DNA from: Thauera sedimentorum
GTDB lineage: Bacteria; Pseudomonadota; Gammaproteobacteria; Burkholderiales; Rhodocyclaceae
DNA length: 64,000 bases
Assembly: GCF_014489115.1 (NCBI RefSeq)
Contig: NZ_JACTAH010000002.1
Span: 1,537,129 to 1,601,128, forward strand
Direction: 5' to 3'
In this document: piece after piece, positions 22,014 to 30,423 of the stretch
Numbering within the stretch: the stretch's first letter is position 1
Layout of the letters: the number at the start of each line of letters is the position of its first letter
Program-made: the position numbers and the translations under genes
The notes under the pieces: model-generated
The model's database searches: none
The model's input: only the letters and a program-made list of their open reading frames with translations
Told to the model about the DNA's origin: nothing

Positions 22014-22406
22014 TCAAGTACCTGCGCGAATACCCTGGAACGTTGCGGTATTCGTGGTGCTGGTCTGAGTAACCGTGCAGTTCGCAGTATCGCCATTGTT
22101 GGCGCCGATAGCGCCCGCCGTAAGCGTATAACCAGACGGCACCCCTCCCTGCATGACACTGCCGACATCGTCGCAGTTATCCACTGCCACGCACTTGTTC
22201 GCTTCAGGGGTGTGGCCCTTAACGGCGCAACCCGCGTAGTTGATGCTCATGGCGGAGTTCATTGCTCCCACTACACCTTGTAGGGCGGCAGCCTCCGCCT
22301 CGTCGGACAGATCTACGAACTTCGGCACCGCCACTGCAGCCAGAATGCCGAGAATGACGATGACGACCACGAGTTCGATCAGGGTGAAGCCTTGTTGCTG
22401 TTTCAT
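22014..22406 (-). CDS. mshA: MSHA major pilin MshA
   Basis: 130-aa type IVa pilin with a six-residue leader MKQQQG and mature start FTLIELVVVIVILGILAAVAVPKF, including Glu at +5 and the helix-breaking Pro. The short head carries several Cys (YAGCAV, NKCVAV, DNCDDV, ANCTVT) that could form disulfides. Gene order and the canonical leader make it the likely major subunit, though it and the preceding pilin cannot be ranked from sequence alone. The head-coding part (about 22014-22300) is visibly lower in G+C than all neighbours, as seen where surface pilins diversify or are exchanged. A 32-nt gap separates it from the upstream pilin. Confidence 0.88.
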   Translation of the reverse strand: MKQQQGFTLIELVVVIVILGILAAVAVPKFVDLSDEAEAAALQGVVGAMNSAMSINYAGCAVKGHTPEANKCVAVDNCDDVGSVMQGGVPSGYTLTAGAIGANNGDTANCTVTQTSTTNTATFQGIRAGT

Positions 22407-22438
22407 GCTGGATGCTCCGGTATGGATGGTGGAAGGGT

Positions 22439-22927
22439 TCAGCAGCCGCTGGTGTCGCGGGTGATGGTCGGGCGTCCGCCGGCGCCGGCCGGGGCGGCGT
22501 AGGCGACGCTGCAGGTGGCGATGCCGTCGAGCTGGGCGGTGCCGCCGGCAAAGGTCCAGCGGCTGGGCAGGTCGTCGAACAGCGGACGCAGGCTGTTCTC
22601 GGCAGCGGCGGGGTAACCGTACACGGTATTGACGCCTTCCCCGCCAACGTCGCAGACAGCGTTGTTCTGGGCGGCGTTGGTGGCACCGGAGGCGAGGTTC
22701 ACGCAGGCGGCGTTGTCGGTGTGCAGGCCGGCGGCGGCCATCTTGGCGAACACCAGGTTGGCGCCCGAGCGCACGGTGGAATAGTAGGAATCCACCACCG
22801 CGATGCGCGCCTCGCGCTGCAGCGAGATGAACTTGGGGATCGCCACGGCGGCGAGGATGCCGAGGATGACGATGACGATGACCAGTTCGATGAGCGTGAA
22901 GCCGGATTGGCGGGCCTGGTGCGGCAT
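22439..22927 (-). CDS. mshB: MSHA pilin MshB (MshA-like)
   Basis: 162-aa type IV pilin: leader MPHQARQSG, mature FTLIELVIVIVILGILAAVAIPKF, then LQREARIAVVDSYYSTVRSGANL, a typical pilin helix. Cys residues lie in NAACVN, NAVCDV, IATCSV and DTSGC near the C-terminus. Position between mshG and mshA matches mshB, but an MshA-type identity cannot be excluded. Start chosen at the ATG after an AAGGGG ribosome site (spacing about 8). The 101-nt gap after mshG holds a TATACT candidate -10, so the pilin block may have its own promoter. Confidence 0.86.
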   Translation of the reverse strand: MPHQARQSGFTLIELVIVIVILGILAAVAIPKFISLQREARIAVVDSYYSTVRSGANLVFAKMAAAGLHTDNAACVNLASGATNAAQNNAVCDVGGEGVNTVYGYPAAAENSLRPLFDDLPSRWTFAGGTAQLDGIATCSVAYAAPAGAGGRPTITRDTSGC

Positions 22928-22962
22928 GCTGAATACCCCTTTTGCAGTATTGATATTGGCCG

Positions 22963-22968
22963 AGTATA
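22963..22968 (-). promoter_or_regulatory. candidate pilin-block promoter (-10) upstream of mshB
   Basis: TATACT on the minus strand, 35 nt upstream of the mshB ATG, inside the only sizeable gap of the MSHA locus. Upstream lies an inverted repeat GTCAC-N4-GTGAC (23003-23016) that could be a regulator site. No good -35 is present, which would fit an activator-dependent promoter. Confidence 0.4.
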
Positions 22969-23028
22969 GCCCAGCCGGTCGGGCTGGTCGGGCGTGAAAT
23001 ATGTCACGGTCGTGACCTGTTTGCCGTT

Positions 23029-24252
23029 TCATCGGCGGCTCGCGAGCTGGGTGAGGTCCCACATCGGCAGGAAGATGCCGAGCGCGAGCACCAGCACCAT
23101 GATGCCGACCACCACGGTGAGTACCGGCTCGATGATGCTGCTGAGGTTGGCGATGTCGTACTCGACTTCGCGGTCGTAGAAGTCGGCCACCTCCAGCATC
23201 ATGGTATCGAGCTGGCCGGTTTCCTCGCCCACGGCGATCATCTGCAGCACCACCGGGGTGAACACCCGTGCGGAGGCTGCGGTGCGCAGCAGGGTGTCGC
23301 CGCGCTCCACACCGTTGCGCATGGAGAGGATCTTTTCGGCCACGTACATGTTGCCGCTGGCGCGGGCCACGCCGGCCAGCGCCTGGGTGATGGGCACGCC
23401 GGCGGTCATCGCCACACCCATGGCGCGGGTGAAGCGCGCCAGCGTGGCGCGCAGCAGCACGTCGCCGAGCTTGGGGATGCGCAGCAGGGTGCGATCCCAG
23501 GTCAGCCGCCCGGTTTCGGTGGCGGTCCAGCGGCGGAAGGCGACCACCGCGGCGGCGATGGCGGCGAGCACCAGCGGCCAGTAGTCGCGCGCGAACTGGG
23601 AGACCGCGAGGATGATGCGGGTGGCCAGCGGCAGCTGCATGTTCACGCTGGCGAACACGTCGGCGAAGGTGGGAATGACCAGCACGGTGAGCACGCCGAT
23701 GGCCACGCCGATGGCGATGATCACGAACATCGGGTAGCGCATCGCGGCCTTCACGCGGTCGATCACCACCTTGTCGCGCTGCAGGTAGTCGTACATGCTG
23801 TGGAAGGCGGTCTCGATCTGGCCGGTCATCTCGCCCACCCGCAGGATGCTGACGTACAGGGTGCCGAAGATGTCGGCGTGGCGGGCGAAGGCGGCGGAGA
23901 TCTCGCGCCCGCCCTCGAGGTCGCGCGAGATCTCGCGCAGCACCTCGGCGAAGCGCGGGTTGGGGGTGGATTCGGCCAGGCGGGCGAGGCCCTGGATGAT
24001 GGGCACGCCGGCCTTGGTGATGCTGTACATCTGGCGGCTGAAGAGGATCAGGTCGTCGAGCCGGATCTTGGGCTCGAACAGCGCGGCCAGCGACTTGCGT
24101 TCGCCGCCGCCACTGCGTTCCTCGGCGATCTCCAGCGGGCTCGCGCCGCTGTCCAGCAACTGGGCGGCGGCGGCCTGCTCGGAGTCGGCTTGCAGCCGGC
24201 CCTCGCGCAACTGGCCGTCGGCATCGCGGACGCGGTAGCGGTAGGTGTTCAT
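23029..24252 (-). CDS. mshG: MSHA inner-membrane platform protein MshG
   Basis: 407-aa PilC/GspF-family protein that forms the inner-membrane core turned by the assembly ATPase. N-terminal cytoplasmic MNTYRYRVRDADGQLREG strand region, then two repeated GspF domains (about 65-190 and 270-395), each with conserved FSRQMYSITKAGVPI / FTRAMGVAMTAGVPI starts and GE-containing segments (RVGEMTG, AVGEETG). Three membrane segments are visible (about 170-195, 220-240, 375-395). It starts 38 nt after mshE, with no clear ribosome site in the gap. Confidence 0.92.
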   Translation of the reverse strand: MNTYRYRVRDADGQLREGRLQADSEQAAAAQLLDSGASPLEIAEERSGGGERKSLAALFEPKIRLDDLILFSRQMYSITKAGVPIIQGLARLAESTPNPRFAEVLREISRDLEGGREISAAFARHADIFGTLYVSILRVGEMTGQIETAFHSMYDYLQRDKVVIDRVKAAMRYPMFVIIAIGVAIGVLTVLVIPTFADVFASVNMQLPLATRIILAVSQFARDYWPLVLAAIAAAVVAFRRWTATETGRLTWDRTLLRIPKLGDVLLRATLARFTRAMGVAMTAGVPITQALAGVARASGNMYVAEKILSMRNGVERGDTLLRTAASARVFTPVVLQMIAVGEETGQLDTMMLEVADFYDREVEYDIANLSSIIEPVLTVVVGIMVLVLALGIFLPMWDLTQLASRR

Positions 24253-24290
24253 CGCGGACGGGGCGTGGGGTCAGGTCGCGGCATGCGGGA

Positions 24291-26057
24291 TCACTCGGTG
24301 GCTTCGGCGGCGGCGGGGAGCGGCTCGATGTCGTCGGGATCGATCTCGCCGCCGATGCGCACCACTTCTTCCAGCGTGGTCAGGCCGCGGGCGGCGAGCT
24401 CCAGCGCGTTCTGCGCCAGGGTGCGGAAGCCGGGCTTGGCGAGTGCTTCGCGGTGGAAGGCGCTGGCGTCGGAGCGGCGCAGCGCGTCGGCCAGGTTGTC
24501 GTCGATTTCCAGCAGTTCGAACACGCCCATGCGACCCTTGTAGCCGGTGTTGTTGCACTGCATGCAGCCGGCGCCGCGGCGGAAGCCGTTGCTGCCTTCC
24601 GGCAGGTCGAGCTCGGGCATGCTGCGCAGCCAGGCGCGTTCGTGGGCATCCGGCGCGTGCGGTTCGGCGCAGTTGGGGCAGATGCGGCGCACCAGGCGCT
24701 GGGCGAGCACGGCGTCGAGCGAAGTGGCCACCAGGTAGCCGGGGGCGCCCATGTCGATCAGGCGGTTGGCGGTGCTGACCGCGTCGTTGGTGTGCAGGGT
24801 GGACAGCACCAGGTGGCCGGTCATGGCGGCGCGCAGGCCGATCTCGGCGGTTTCCTGGTCGCGCATCTCGCCGATCAGGATCACGTCCGGGTCCTGGCGC
24901 AGCGCGGTGCGCAGTACGCCGGCAAAGGTCAGGTTGATCTTGAAGTTGACCTGCACCTGGTTGATGCGCGGCAGGCGGTACTCCACCGGGTCTTCGATGG
25001 TGATGATCTTCTTGCCCGGTTCGTTGAGTTCGGACAGCGCCGAGTACAGCGTGGAGGTCTTGCCGCTGCCGGTGGGACCGGTGACCAGCACCATGCCGTG
25101 CGGCTTGTGGATGGCGCGGCGAAAGCGCCGCACCATGTCCGCCGGCATGCCGATGCGCTCCAGGCCGAGGATGCCCTGCGACTGGTCGAGCAGGCGCATC
25201 ACCACCGATTCGCCGTGGATGGTGGGCATGGTGGACAGGCGCACGTCGATGCTGCGCTCGCGCACGCGGATGTTGAAGCGGCCGTCCTGCGGCAGGCGGC
25301 GCTCGGAGATGTTGAGGCCGGCCATCAGCTTGAGGCGCGAGACCAGGGCGCCGGCGATGCGGCGCTCCTTCATGACCTGCTCCTGCAGCACGCCGTCGAT
25401 GCGCTGGCGGATGCGCAGCACGGTCTCGTCCGGTTCGATGTGGATGTCCGAGGCGCCGACCTGCACCGCGTCCTCGAACAGGGTCTGCAGCAGGCGCACC
25501 ACCGGCGCGTCGGCGACGTCGGCGCCCTGCGCGAGGCGGGCGAGGTCGATGTCGGTGTCGGCCAGCTCTTCGCCGAGCTGCTCGGCGATCGAGCTGATCT
25601 CGTCGGTGCGGCGGAACACGGTGTCGAAGGCGGCCAGCAGGTCGGACTCGCGTACCACCGCGACCTGGATCGGGCGCTGCAGGATACGGGCGATCTCGTC
25701 CTGCGCGAAGATGTCGGTGGGGTCGGCCTGGCCGACCAGGAAGCCGCCGCCCTTGTCGTCGAGCACGATGGCGCGGAAGCGCCGCGACAGGGTCTCCGGC
25801 AGGCGACGCACCAGCTCCGGGCGGAACTGGAACTGGCGCAGATCCACGTAGGGCATCTGCAGCTGGCGGGAGAGGAAGTCGAGCAGGGCCTGGTCGTCGA
25901 TGTAGCCGAGGTCGACCAGGCTGCGGCCGAGGCGCTGGCCGGTTTTCTTCTGTTCGGCCAGGGCGGTTTCCAGCTGCTGCTGGCTGATCATGCCGTTCTC
26001 GACCAGCAGGTCGCCCAGGCGGATGCGTTTGCGGCCGGCGGCGGGGGCGTCGTTCAT
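24291..26057 (-). CDS. mshE: MSHA assembly ATPase MshE with c-di-GMP-binding MshEN domain
   Basis: 588-aa GspE/PilB-type hexameric ATPase that powers pilin polymerisation. Residues about 10-80 carry the MshEN double motif: RLGDLLVENGMISQQQLETAL followed by GRSLVDLGYIDDQALLDFLSRQ, the known c-di-GMP pocket of this family. The catalytic domain has GPTGSGKTST (Walker A), an Asp box, DPDVILIGEMRDQETAEIGLRAAMTGH (Walker B) and STLHTNDA (His box). A zinc tetra-Cys site CPNC...CMQC lies near the C-terminus. It begins one base after the mshN stop. Activity is therefore probably raised by c-di-GMP, as established for MshE homologues. Confidence 0.94.
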   Translation of the reverse strand: MNDAPAAGRKRIRLGDLLVENGMISQQQLETALAEQKKTGQRLGRSLVDLGYIDDQALLDFLSRQLQMPYVDLRQFQFRPELVRRLPETLSRRFRAIVLDDKGGGFLVGQADPTDIFAQDEIARILQRPIQVAVVRESDLLAAFDTVFRRTDEISSIAEQLGEELADTDIDLARLAQGADVADAPVVRLLQTLFEDAVQVGASDIHIEPDETVLRIRQRIDGVLQEQVMKERRIAGALVSRLKLMAGLNISERRLPQDGRFNIRVRERSIDVRLSTMPTIHGESVVMRLLDQSQGILGLERIGMPADMVRRFRRAIHKPHGMVLVTGPTGSGKTSTLYSALSELNEPGKKIITIEDPVEYRLPRINQVQVNFKINLTFAGVLRTALRQDPDVILIGEMRDQETAEIGLRAAMTGHLVLSTLHTNDAVSTANRLIDMGAPGYLVATSLDAVLAQRLVRRICPNCAEPHAPDAHERAWLRSMPELDLPEGSNGFRRGAGCMQCNNTGYKGRMGVFELLEIDDNLADALRRSDASAFHREALAKPGFRTLAQNALELAARGLTTLEEVVRIGGEIDPDDIEPLPAAAEATE

Positions 26058-26058
26058 C

Positions 26059-27441
26059 TCATTCTCCGTGGCCGCCGAGGGCGGCGAGCCGCTTGCGGGC
26101 ATGCTGCGCGAGCGGCGCATCGAGCGGGCCTGCGGCCAGCGCGGCTTCCCAGGCGGCGCGGGCTTCGGCGGGTTGTGCGAGGGCTTCCAGCGATACCGCC
26201 AGACCGGCCCAGGTGGTACCGCGCTGCTGGCCGCCGGCCAGCGCGCGCCGGTAGTTGGCGACGGCGTCGGCATGGCGGCCGGCGCGCTGCTGCAGGGTGG
26301 CCAGCACGGCCAGCTGCTCGGCGGACAGGCGCTCGGCGGGCAGGGCTTCGATCAGCTGCAGGGCGCCGGCGGTGTCTCCGCCCTGGGCGTGCAGGCGGGC
26401 CAGCAGGACGGCCGGGGCCGGCTCGCCCGCGGCGCCGGCAACGAGCTTGCGCAGCAGGGCTTCGAGTTCGGCACGCCGCTCCTGCCGCAGCAGCAGTGCC
26501 GCAAGCACATTGACCGACTGGGCGTGGCCGGGGTCGAGCTCGAGCGCGCGTCGCAGGCCGCGCTCGGCCAGATCCGTCTGCCCGCGGTCCAGCGCCCGCA
26601 GGGCCTGGCTGAGATGATCGCCGGCGCTTTCCGCCGCCGGCGCGCTGATCTGCGGCCGGGCGGCGGGGGCGGGCGCGGCCTGTGGTTCGGCGGGGGGCTC
26701 GGCCGGTGCGATGGCTGTCGCGACGGTCGCTGCGGCCGGCGTGGCTTCGGCCGCAGGGGAGCTACCGGCGGGCGCGCCGGCGGTGGTGAACTCCGCGCTG
26801 ATCCAGCCCGTGGTGCCGTCGACGGTGCGCACCTGCAGGTAGCCGCGCGACTCGCCGAGCAGCTGCAGCGTGCTGCGTGCGCTCAGCACATGCAGCACGG
26901 GATGTTCGGTGCCGGGGCCGCTGCGCAGGTTGACGCGCTTGCCGGGCAGCACCTCCACGCTCTGCGGGGCAGGCGCCGGGGCCTCGGCTGCGGGTGGCGG
27001 GGCTTCCTGCGGCGCGGCCGGTTCGGCTGCGGGCTGGGCGCTGGCGGGCGGCAAGGTGCTTGCGGCTGCAGCGAGGTTCTCAACCCGCGCTGGCGGTGCC
27101 GGCGGTTCGACAGCCGGTGTGTCCTGGGCAGCCTGGCCGGTGGCCGCCCTCTCCGCCGCGGCTGCAGGGGGTGCCGGCGTTGCGGGGGCGCGGGCGGCGG
27201 GCTGGGCCATCTGCGCCGGTTCCGGCACCGGCCGCGCCGGCTGTCCCGCCTGGCCGTACAGCAGGAAAGCGGCGAGCGTGGCCAGCACCGCCGTCACCGA
27301 GAGCAGCAGCACCCAGCTGGGCGGCCAGCGGCGGGCGCGTAGCGGCGGCACGGTGACGGTGTCGTCGAGTGCCGTCGGCTTGAGCTCGTGGCCGATGCTG
27401 CGGCGGTCGATGTCGCGCAGCATGTCGTTGATCAGGCTCAT
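26059..27441 (-). CDS. mshN: MSHA biogenesis protein MshN with SH3b and TPR regions
   Basis: 460-aa bitopic membrane protein. MSLINDMLRDIDRR is the MshN/GspB-type cytoplasmic start; one membrane helix spans about 43-62; then a Pro/Ala-rich periplasmic linker. Residues about 160-220 look like a bacterial SH3 domain (GKRVNLRSGPGTEHPVL...DGTTGWISAEF), which is not a usual part of MshN in my knowledge and may bind peptidoglycan. The C-terminal 180 residues are TPR-like repeats (LSQALRALDRGQTDLAERGL, RALELDPGHAQSVNVLAAL). The start overlaps the mshM stop by 4 bp. Confidence 0.88.
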   Translation of the reverse strand: MSLINDMLRDIDRRSIGHELKPTALDDTVTVPPLRARRWPPSWVLLLSVTAVLATLAAFLLYGQAGQPARPVPEPAQMAQPAARAPATPAPPAAAAERAATGQAAQDTPAVEPPAPPARVENLAAAASTLPPASAQPAAEPAAPQEAPPPAAEAPAPAPQSVEVLPGKRVNLRSGPGTEHPVLHVLSARSTLQLLGESRGYLQVRTVDGTTGWISAEFTTAGAPAGSSPAAEATPAAATVATAIAPAEPPAEPQAAPAPAARPQISAPAAESAGDHLSQALRALDRGQTDLAERGLRRALELDPGHAQSVNVLAALLLRQERRAELEALLRKLVAGAAGEPAPAVLLARLHAQGGDTAGALQLIEALPAERLSAEQLAVLATLQQRAGRHADAVANYRRALAGGQQRGTTWAGLAVSLEALAQPAEARAAWEAALAAGPLDAPLAQHARKRLAALGGHGE

Positions 27442-28325
27442 GCCAGCCCCACTGCGAGGATGACGGCCGCGAGCGCGCCGCCGAGGTGGAAGAAGCCGAA
27501 GCGGGGCAGGGGCGTGGCGTCCTCGGTGTCGGCCACCGCGCGGCGCACATGGCGGGTATCGACCGTGGCGGCGCCTTCACCGTAGGCGGCGAGCAGGGCC
27601 TTGTGCGCGAGGACGTTCACCAGCCGGGCGATGCCGCGGCTGCCGCGATGCAGCGCACGCAGTGCGGCGGGGCGGAACAGGGTGGCGGCGCGGGGGCTGC
27701 CGGCCACGTGCAGGCGGTGGGCGACGTAGTTACGCACGCCATCCAGGTCGAGGGGCTGCAGGCGGTAGGAGAAGCCGATGCGGCTGCGCAGCTGGCGCAG
27801 GCCGTCGCCGGCCAGGCGCTGGTCGAGCTCCGGCTGGCCGAACAGGATCACGGTCATCAGCTTGTGTTTCTCGGTTTCCAGGTTGCTCAGCAGGCGCAGG
27901 GCCTCGAGCGTGTGGTCGGGCATGGCCTGGGCTTCGTCCAGGCACACCACCACCCGGCCGCCGCGCGCGGCGATGCCGATCAGGCGGTCGTGAATGATCT
28001 TGAGCTGGCCGTACTGGCCGAGTTCGCGCGGCGCCGAGATGCCGAGCTCGGCGGCGAGCGCCTCGCGCAGCGCGTCGGGCTCGAGCTGGGCGTTGGGCAG
28101 CCAGGCGGTGACCAGGCGGTCGCCACCCGCGGCCAGCAGCTTGCGGCACAACAGGGTCTTGCCGGTGCCCACTTCGCCGGTGATCTTGATGAAGCCCTCG
28201 CCCGCGCCGAGCGCCACGCGCAACACGTTGAGCGCTTCCTGGTGTGCCCGCCAGGCGTAGAAGTAGCCGGTGTCGGGAGTGAGCCGGAAGGGCGCTTCGC
28301 GCAGGCCGAAGTGTTGCTCGTACAT
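27438..28325 (-). CDS. mshM: MSHA biogenesis ATPase MshM (ExeA-like)
   Basis: 295-aa AAA ATPase of the ExeA/GspA family, thought to work with MshN in placing the secretin across the peptidoglycan. MYEQHFGLREAPFRLTPD is the family N-terminus. Walker A GEVGTGKTLL at about 50-59, Walker B VVVCLDEAQAMP (about 126-137), sensor ILFGQPELDQRL, and the helical lid with GSRGIARLVNVLAHKALL follow. A C-terminal hydrophobic segment (about 277-293) may anchor it. It begins 5 nt after the mshL stop and its end overlaps mshN, so coupling is likely. Confidence 0.92.
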   Translation of the reverse strand: MYEQHFGLREAPFRLTPDTGYFYAWRAHQEALNVLRVALGAGEGFIKITGEVGTGKTLLCRKLLAAGGDRLVTAWLPNAQLEPDALREALAAELGISAPRELGQYGQLKIIHDRLIGIAARGGRVVVCLDEAQAMPDHTLEALRLLSNLETEKHKLMTVILFGQPELDQRLAGDGLRQLRSRIGFSYRLQPLDLDGVRNYVAHRLHVAGSPRAATLFRPAALRALHRGSRGIARLVNVLAHKALLAAYGEGAATVDTRHVRRAVADTEDATPLPRFGFFHLGGALAAVILAVGLA

Positions 28326-28330
28326 GGGGC

Positions 28331-30049
28331 TCAGCGCGGCGGGATGCCACCCGGCGAAAGCAGGCCGTCGATGCGCCCGGTGGCGCCGGCGAGATCGTCC
28401 TGCCAGGAGCGGTTGTCGTCCACCACGATGGGCTTGAGCAGGATCACCAGTTCGGTCTTGCGCCGGGTCTTCTGGGTATGGCGGAACAGGTGGCCGACCA
28501 CCGGCAGGTCGCCCAGCACCGGCAGACCGGCCTGGCCGTCGCGCTGGGAGTCCTGCATCAGCCCGCCGATGACGATGATCTGGCCGTTTTTCGCGCGCAC
28601 GATGCTGTCGGATTCGCGCATGGTGCTGAAAGCCAAAGGCAGGGTCTGTTGCTGGCCGAACACAGTGAGCGTCTTGGTCTGGTCGACCACTTCGCTGACC
28701 GCCGGGCGCACATGCAGGATGATGTCACCACTGGCGTCGATCTGCGGGGTGACGTCGAGCGCGATGCCGGAGAAGAAGGGGGTGAGCTCGATCTCCGGCG
28801 AGGTGGTGGTGGTGGTGCCGGTGGTGGTGTTGTTGCTGGAGATGCGGGTAACGAAGAACTCGTCCGAACCCACCTTGATCACCGCCTTCTGGTTGTTCAT
28901 GGTGGCGATGCGCGGACTGGACAGCACCTGAACATCTCCCTGAGTCTTGAGCAACTCTATGAAGGCGCCGAAATCACGCAGTTGCAGGGCGACGGAGAAG
29001 ATTCCGCCAAAGGCATTGGCGTCGAGCCCGTTACCCTGCGTGAATGGCGAGAACGCTCCAGTTTCGTCGAGCATGCCGAGCAAGGTGTTGTTGCTCGGCT
29101 GGCTCGTTCCGCTGTAGCCAGGCCCTTGCCCCACCAGGATGCTGCCGTCCTTGCCGGCTTTCAGACCGGCCCAGTTGATGCCGGTCTGAAAGCCGTCGGA
29201 GAGCTCGACTTCGAGGATCTTCGCTTCCAGCAGCACCTGGCGGGTGACACTGTCCTGCAGCGATTGCAGGAAGAACTCCACTTCGCGCAGTTCGGCCGGC
29301 ATGCCGCGTACCAGCACCAGGCCGGTGTGCGGATTGACCACCACCGCACGCCCGGCGGAGCCTTCGCCACCGCCTTCGACGCCGACGATCAGGCGCAGCG
29401 ACTGTTCGAGCTCGGTCCAGAAGCGGCTGCTCGAGGTGGTCTCGATCTGGCTGCTGGCCGGATTGGACGACTCGCGCCCCGCGCTGCCGTTGCTGCCGCT
29501 GCCGGTGTCGTCGTCGCCGCCGCGCAACTGGCCGGAGCTGACCCGGGTCTCGGTGCGGCCGTCGCGCTTCAGGTTGATGTAGTTCACGTTGAACATGCGC
29601 GACTGCAGGGCGGCCGGGAACACCTGCCAGCCGGCGCTGCTGCGGCGCACGTCGTAGCCATAGACGTCGCGCACCGCGGTGAGCACCTCGGGCACGCTGA
29701 CATTGCGCAGGCTGAGTGTGAGCGTGCCGTCGACCGCCGGATGGACGACGATGTTCTCGGCGCTGTCGTGCAGCAGCGACATGAAGAAGGTGCGGGCATC
29801 CACGTCCCGCACGTCGATGTCGAAGCGGCGCTCCGGCGCCTTGGGGATGTCGATCGCCACTGGCGGCAGCAGGGCGGCGGCCACCTCGGGCGGCAACGCG
29901 GCGTCCTGGGCGGCCGGGGCCTGGGCGGCGATCTCGCTGCGCAGTTGCGCGTAGGGCGAATCGGGGCCCTGTCCCGGGCGGGGGCTGGCGCAAGCGGCCA
30001 GGGCAAGGGCGAGGGCGGCGAGCGCCGGACGTGCGATGCAGGACTTCAT
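28331..30049 (-). CDS. mshL: MSHA secretin MshL
   Basis: 572-aa outer-membrane secretin through which the pilus exits. The precursor is a lipoprotein (LALALAAC, acylated Cys20). N0/STN-like and N1 domains (about 75-180) lead to an Asn/Ser/Gly-rich linker, then VVVNPHTGLVLVRGMPAELREVEFFL (ring-building domain) and the C-terminal secretin barrel with EAKILEVELSDGFQTGINW, VLSSPRIATMNNQKAVIKVG and QIIVIGGLMQDSQ. A Thr-rich loop (TTTGTTTTTSPE) is encoded by an ACC-rich repetitive stretch near 28800-28830. The start overlaps the mshK stop by 4 bp. Confidence 0.93.
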   Translation of the reverse strand: MKSCIARPALAALALALAACASPRPGQGPDSPYAQLRSEIAAQAPAAQDAALPPEVAAALLPPVAIDIPKAPERRFDIDVRDVDARTFFMSLLHDSAENIVVHPAVDGTLTLSLRNVSVPEVLTAVRDVYGYDVRRSSAGWQVFPAALQSRMFNVNYINLKRDGRTETRVSSGQLRGGDDDTGSGSNGSAGRESSNPASSQIETTSSSRFWTELEQSLRLIVGVEGGGEGSAGRAVVVNPHTGLVLVRGMPAELREVEFFLQSLQDSVTRQVLLEAKILEVELSDGFQTGINWAGLKAGKDGSILVGQGPGYSGTSQPSNNTLLGMLDETGAFSPFTQGNGLDANAFGGIFSVALQLRDFGAFIELLKTQGDVQVLSSPRIATMNNQKAVIKVGSDEFFVTRISSNNTTTGTTTTTSPEIELTPFFSGIALDVTPQIDASGDIILHVRPAVSEVVDQTKTLTVFGQQQTLPLAFSTMRESDSIVRAKNGQIIVIGGLMQDSQRDGQAGLPVLGDLPVVGHLFRHTQKTRRKTELVILLKPIVVDDNRSWQDDLAGATGRIDGLLSPGGIPPR

Positions 30050-30423
30050 GGCTGTGTTCCGTTGCGGCCCGCTGGCCGTTTGCTCATTCCCGGGGCGTCG
30101 AAGCGCAGGACCCGTTCGGTGTTGTCGTCGCCGCGCAGCGTGACCGAGGCGGCCTCGATGCGCACCACCACCGCATCGCCGACGCGCTCTCCACGGCGCA
30201 CCGTGGTGCCGTCGATCACCGCGAAGCCGTCGTCCGGCCCCACGCGCGTGGCCTGCAGCCTGGCGGCCGCAAGCGGTGCGGCACCGTCAGCCGCGGACGG
30301 CGCCGCGATCTGGCCGGGAGGGGCCAGTGGGTCGGGAATCCCGGCTGCGCCGCTGGCTGCGGTGGCCGCGCCCGAGCAGGCGAACAGCAGGGCGAGGCGG
30401 GCAAGCATGTGCAGGTCAGACAC
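30046..30423 (-). CDS. mshK: MSHA biogenesis protein MshK
   Basis: 125-aa periplasmic protein, the counterpart of PilP in type IV pili, thought to link the inner platform to the secretin. A signal-like N-terminus (about 6-24) precedes GIPDPLAPPG, the Pro-rich motif shared with PilP/MshK, and a small HR/GspC-like beta domain (about 60-112, GFAVIDGTTVRRGERVGDAVVVRIEAASV). The GTG at 30421-30423 has AAGGAG 7 nt upstream inside the end of mshJ; an ATG at 30408 is the alternative start. Confidence 0.85.
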   Translation of the reverse strand: MSDLHMLARLALLFACSGAATAASGAAGIPDPLAPPGQIAAPSAADGAAPLAAARLQATRVGPDDGFAVIDGTTVRRGERVGDAVVVRIEAASVTLRGDDNTERVLRFDAPGMSKRPAGRNGTQP

